NCBI GenBank assembly: GCA_017999075.1
Contig: JAGOBX010000157.1
Coordinates: forward strand, 1 to 7,778
DNA length: 7,778 nt
Direction: 5' to 3'
Source: JAGOBX01 sp017999075 [NCBI: Candidatus Babelota bacterium]
GTDB taxonomy: Bacteria > JAGOBX01
The notes under the pieces are model-generated. The model saw only the letters and a program-made list of their open reading frames with translations. It made no database searches and was not told the DNA's origin. A program made the translations under genes and the position numbers. Positions within the stretch are counted from its first letter, which is position 1; each line of letters opens with the position of its first letter. Shown piece after piece: positions 6,113 through 7,778 of this stretch.

Positions 6113-7778
6113 TTAATTATTCAATATATGTTTTAATTGAATTGCTTTATGCGAGTATTCTGCATTTCCTGAACTTATCAAAGCATCAACAATTTTTTTC
6201 GAATTATCTATTTTCCCTGCATAATAATACGATACTGCAAGATTATAAAGAATATCTAACCTTCCAGGAACAAAACTATTAGCCTGTTCAAAAAAAAACA
6301 ACGCTTCATCAAATCTTTTTTCATTAAAATATAAATAAGCAAGTTTTATATTCGCATCAATATTATTTTTTATTTCCAAACTTCTTTTATAAAATATAAC
6401 AGCTTCTTCTTTTCTATTCTGCTTCTCTCGAATAATCCCAAAAAAAATATTCCATAATTCATTTCTGTTTTCCGGCTTAACTATAAGCAAACATTTTTCT
6501 GCTTCACCATAAATCCCATATAAAGTAAACAAATTTGATATTCTCATATAATATTCATCATAATCAGGTTTTATATCAATAATGTCATTAAATATTTTAA
6601 GAAAACCTTGTTGATCTCCTTTCTGCAGGGAATATTCAATTTTTGAAAATAAAACTTCATAAATATATTTTGCTGAATTATATGCTTCCCAATTAATCAT
6701 ATTATTAATACTTTCATATTTTTTTAATAATTCTTTATAATTATTTTTAAATTGATTATCATCTATTAAAATATTTTTATCGTCTGCAAAATTCGGATTT
6801 AAAACTTCATATAAAACAAAACTGTTTCCTATTATTTTTTTCAACTTATATCCGTTAATTAACGGAATATCGAATGTTAAAAAAACTTTATGTTTTGACA
6901 AATTGTCGAAAATTATGTCTTGCACGTCTCCGGTTTTTACAATAACTGTTCCATCCTTAACTTCAGGAAAAATATAATCAGGATATTCATTTTTTAAAAA
7001 TCTAAAATAATGTTCGGAAAAATAATTTTTTGAAATTAAAACAATTTTTTTACCCCTATTTTCCGAATAACAATAATAATTCAAAATCGGAGTTAAAATA
7101 TCGCCGGAAATTAGAATAGAATTTTCCGGGATATAAGCAATAATATCTTTCCCTATATCTGATTCAATGAAAAAACCGCGTTTAGAACAAAATTCGGAAT
7201 TTTTACTATATTTATTCCAACAAAAAAATAAAGATATTAAAATCAGAAACATTATAATAATTTTGTTGTTTATAAATTTTATAACTGATCCGCTAAGTAA
7301 AGCGATTGAATAAAAAGATATCAAATAATAATAATCTATATCCGCTGTTTTATAATTCAAAGATATAATAACATTCGATATAATAATTAACATTATTAAC
7401 AATAAATATTTATAATTTTTAAAAAAAAGAAAACATATTCCTGATGCTGAAAGTAATAATTCAAAAATGGAAAAATTGTTTATTGTCAGCTTTATAAAAT
7501 ATTCAAATCTTTTAAACAATTCAGCAGAATCAGCAGAAAATAAATTCATACCGTATTTTCTGGCAGTCATAACATCAAACAATTTTGATAAAGTATCAGG
7601 GTTTTCAATATTAATAACCGGATTGCTTTTTGCTCTTATCATTATAATTAAATATAAGCAAAGCGGCAATAAAAATAAAAAAAACATTTTGAAAATCAAT
7701 TTCGGATTTATCTGTATTTTTTTATAATTTAAAATTATAAAAATTATATATGCAGGAGCAGTAAACATGATTATAGGA
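6113..7778 (-). CDS. DUF2723 (GT117-like) multi-span membrane protein with C-terminal TPRs, C-terminal part (5' end outside window)
   Basis: The frame stays open through the right edge (Pro-Ile-Ile precedes the Met at 7768), so the true start is outside. Residues are counted from that Met; 551 follow it. Membrane segments lie at about 2-14, 27-45, 98-118, 121-138, 145-166 and 168-186. The DUF2723 marks are LYLIIMIRAKSNPVI (38-52) followed by NPDTL and ARKYG (69-73), matching the family pattern of Tyr-Leu-x-x-x-Arg with Asn-Pro, then Asp-Pro-x-Thr and Tyr-Gly. TADIDYYYLISFYS (141-154) and the soluble RGKKIVLISKNYF stretch also fit. Residues about 385-540 form three or four TPR-like helix pairs (for example 437-470, 471-504, 505-538). 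DUF2723 proteins are placed with GT-C protein O-mannosyltransferases, so a role in protein or surface glycosylation is inferred. The catalytic N-terminal loop is not visible. This gene looks more AT-rich than glgB. Confidence 0.75.
   Translation of the reverse strand, partial: PIIMFTAPAYIIFIILNYKKIQINPKLIFKMFFLFLLPLCLYLIIMIRAKSNPVINIENPDTLSKLFDVMTARKYGMNLFSADSAELFKRFEYFIKLTINNFSIFELLLSASGICFLFFKNYKYLLLIMLIIISNVIISLNYKTADIDYYYLISFYSIALLSGSVIKFINNKIIIMFLILISLFFCWNKYSKNSEFCSKRGFFIESDIGKDIIAYIPENSILISGDILTPILNYYCYSENRGKKIVLISKNYFSEHYFRFLKNEYPDYIFPEVKDGTVIVKTGDVQDIIFDNLSKHKVFLTFDIPLINGYKLKKIIGNSFVLYEVLNPNFADDKNILIDDNQFKNNYKELLKKYESINNMINWEAYNSAKYIYEVLFSKIEYSLQKGDQQGFLKIFNDIIDIKPDYDEYYMRISNLFTLYGIYGEAEKCLLIVKPENRNELWNIFFGIIREKQNRKEEAVIFYKRSLEIKNNIDANIKLAYLYFNEKRFDEALFFFEQANSFVPGRLDILYNLAVSYYYAGKIDNSKKIVDALISSGNAEYSHKAIQLKHILNN

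Noticed and set aside
7467-7727. Plus-strand 86-codon open frame opposite the DUF2723-like gene
   Set aside because: It lies wholly antisense to a clear membrane-protein gene. Its hydrophobic, Lys/Ile-rich product is a mirror of that AT-rich coding sequence, and it has no ribosome-binding site of its own.
7766-7768. ATG at 7768 (minus strand) as the start of the last gene
   Set aside because: The frame continues through the right edge, the residue falls within a membrane segment of the DUF2723 pattern, and the few bases available upstream show no ribosome-binding site.
1-7778. CRISPR array, insertion sequence, tRNA/rRNA, prophage or defence system
   Set aside because: No regularly spaced repeats, transposase, structural RNA signature or defence-type domain was seen on either strand.

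Overview
The window is AT-rich bacterial chromosomal DNA with closely spaced protein genes. It has no phage, transposon, CRISPR, rRNA or tRNA signal that I can see. The gene set fits a Gram-negative (diderm) anaerobe: a ComEC-family membrane protein, an exported cyclophilin, a glycogen branching enzyme, an isopropylmalate/isocitrate-type dehydrogenase, and a multi-membrane-span glycosyltransferase-like protein with TPRs. The style recalls low-GC Elusimicrobiota (Endomicrobium-like) or similar gut lineages. That assignment is an impression from protein style only and is weak.

Layout. Bases 1-1446 (+) hold the C-terminal part of a ComEC/Rec2-type protein whose start lies left of the window. Its metallo-beta-lactamase-like domain has lost most metal-ligand motifs. 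Bases 1447-1586 hold a 40-codon possible ORF, a perfect 15-bp hairpin and a good sigma70-like promoter overlapping the hairpin's right arm. Bases 1587-2438 (+) encode an exported cyclophilin-type prolyl isomerase with an extra N-terminal domain. After 66 bases comes a full-length glgB (2505-4721, +), probably read from the same transcript. A 139-base gap with a candidate promoter leads to a 353-residue isopropylmalate dehydrogenase-like gene (4861-5922, +). A 190-base convergent gap carries a perfect 16-bp inverted repeat. Bases 6113-7778 (-) hold the C-terminal part of a DUF2723/GT117-like membrane protein with C-terminal TPRs, whose start lies right of the window.

There is no gene-free stretch above 300 bases. 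The genes do not form one obvious pathway. glgB points to glycogen storage, the dehydrogenase to leucine-type or 2-oxoacid chain biosynthesis, and the two outer genes to DNA uptake and cell-surface glycosylation. glgA/glgC and leuA/leuC/leuD are absent from the window, so these are dispersed or singly placed genes. I found no clearly new multi-gene system. The most interesting points are the degenerate ComEC hydrolase domain, the two-domain exported cyclophilin, the mixed specificity signature of the dehydrogenase, and the hairpin/promoter overlap at 1485-1547.
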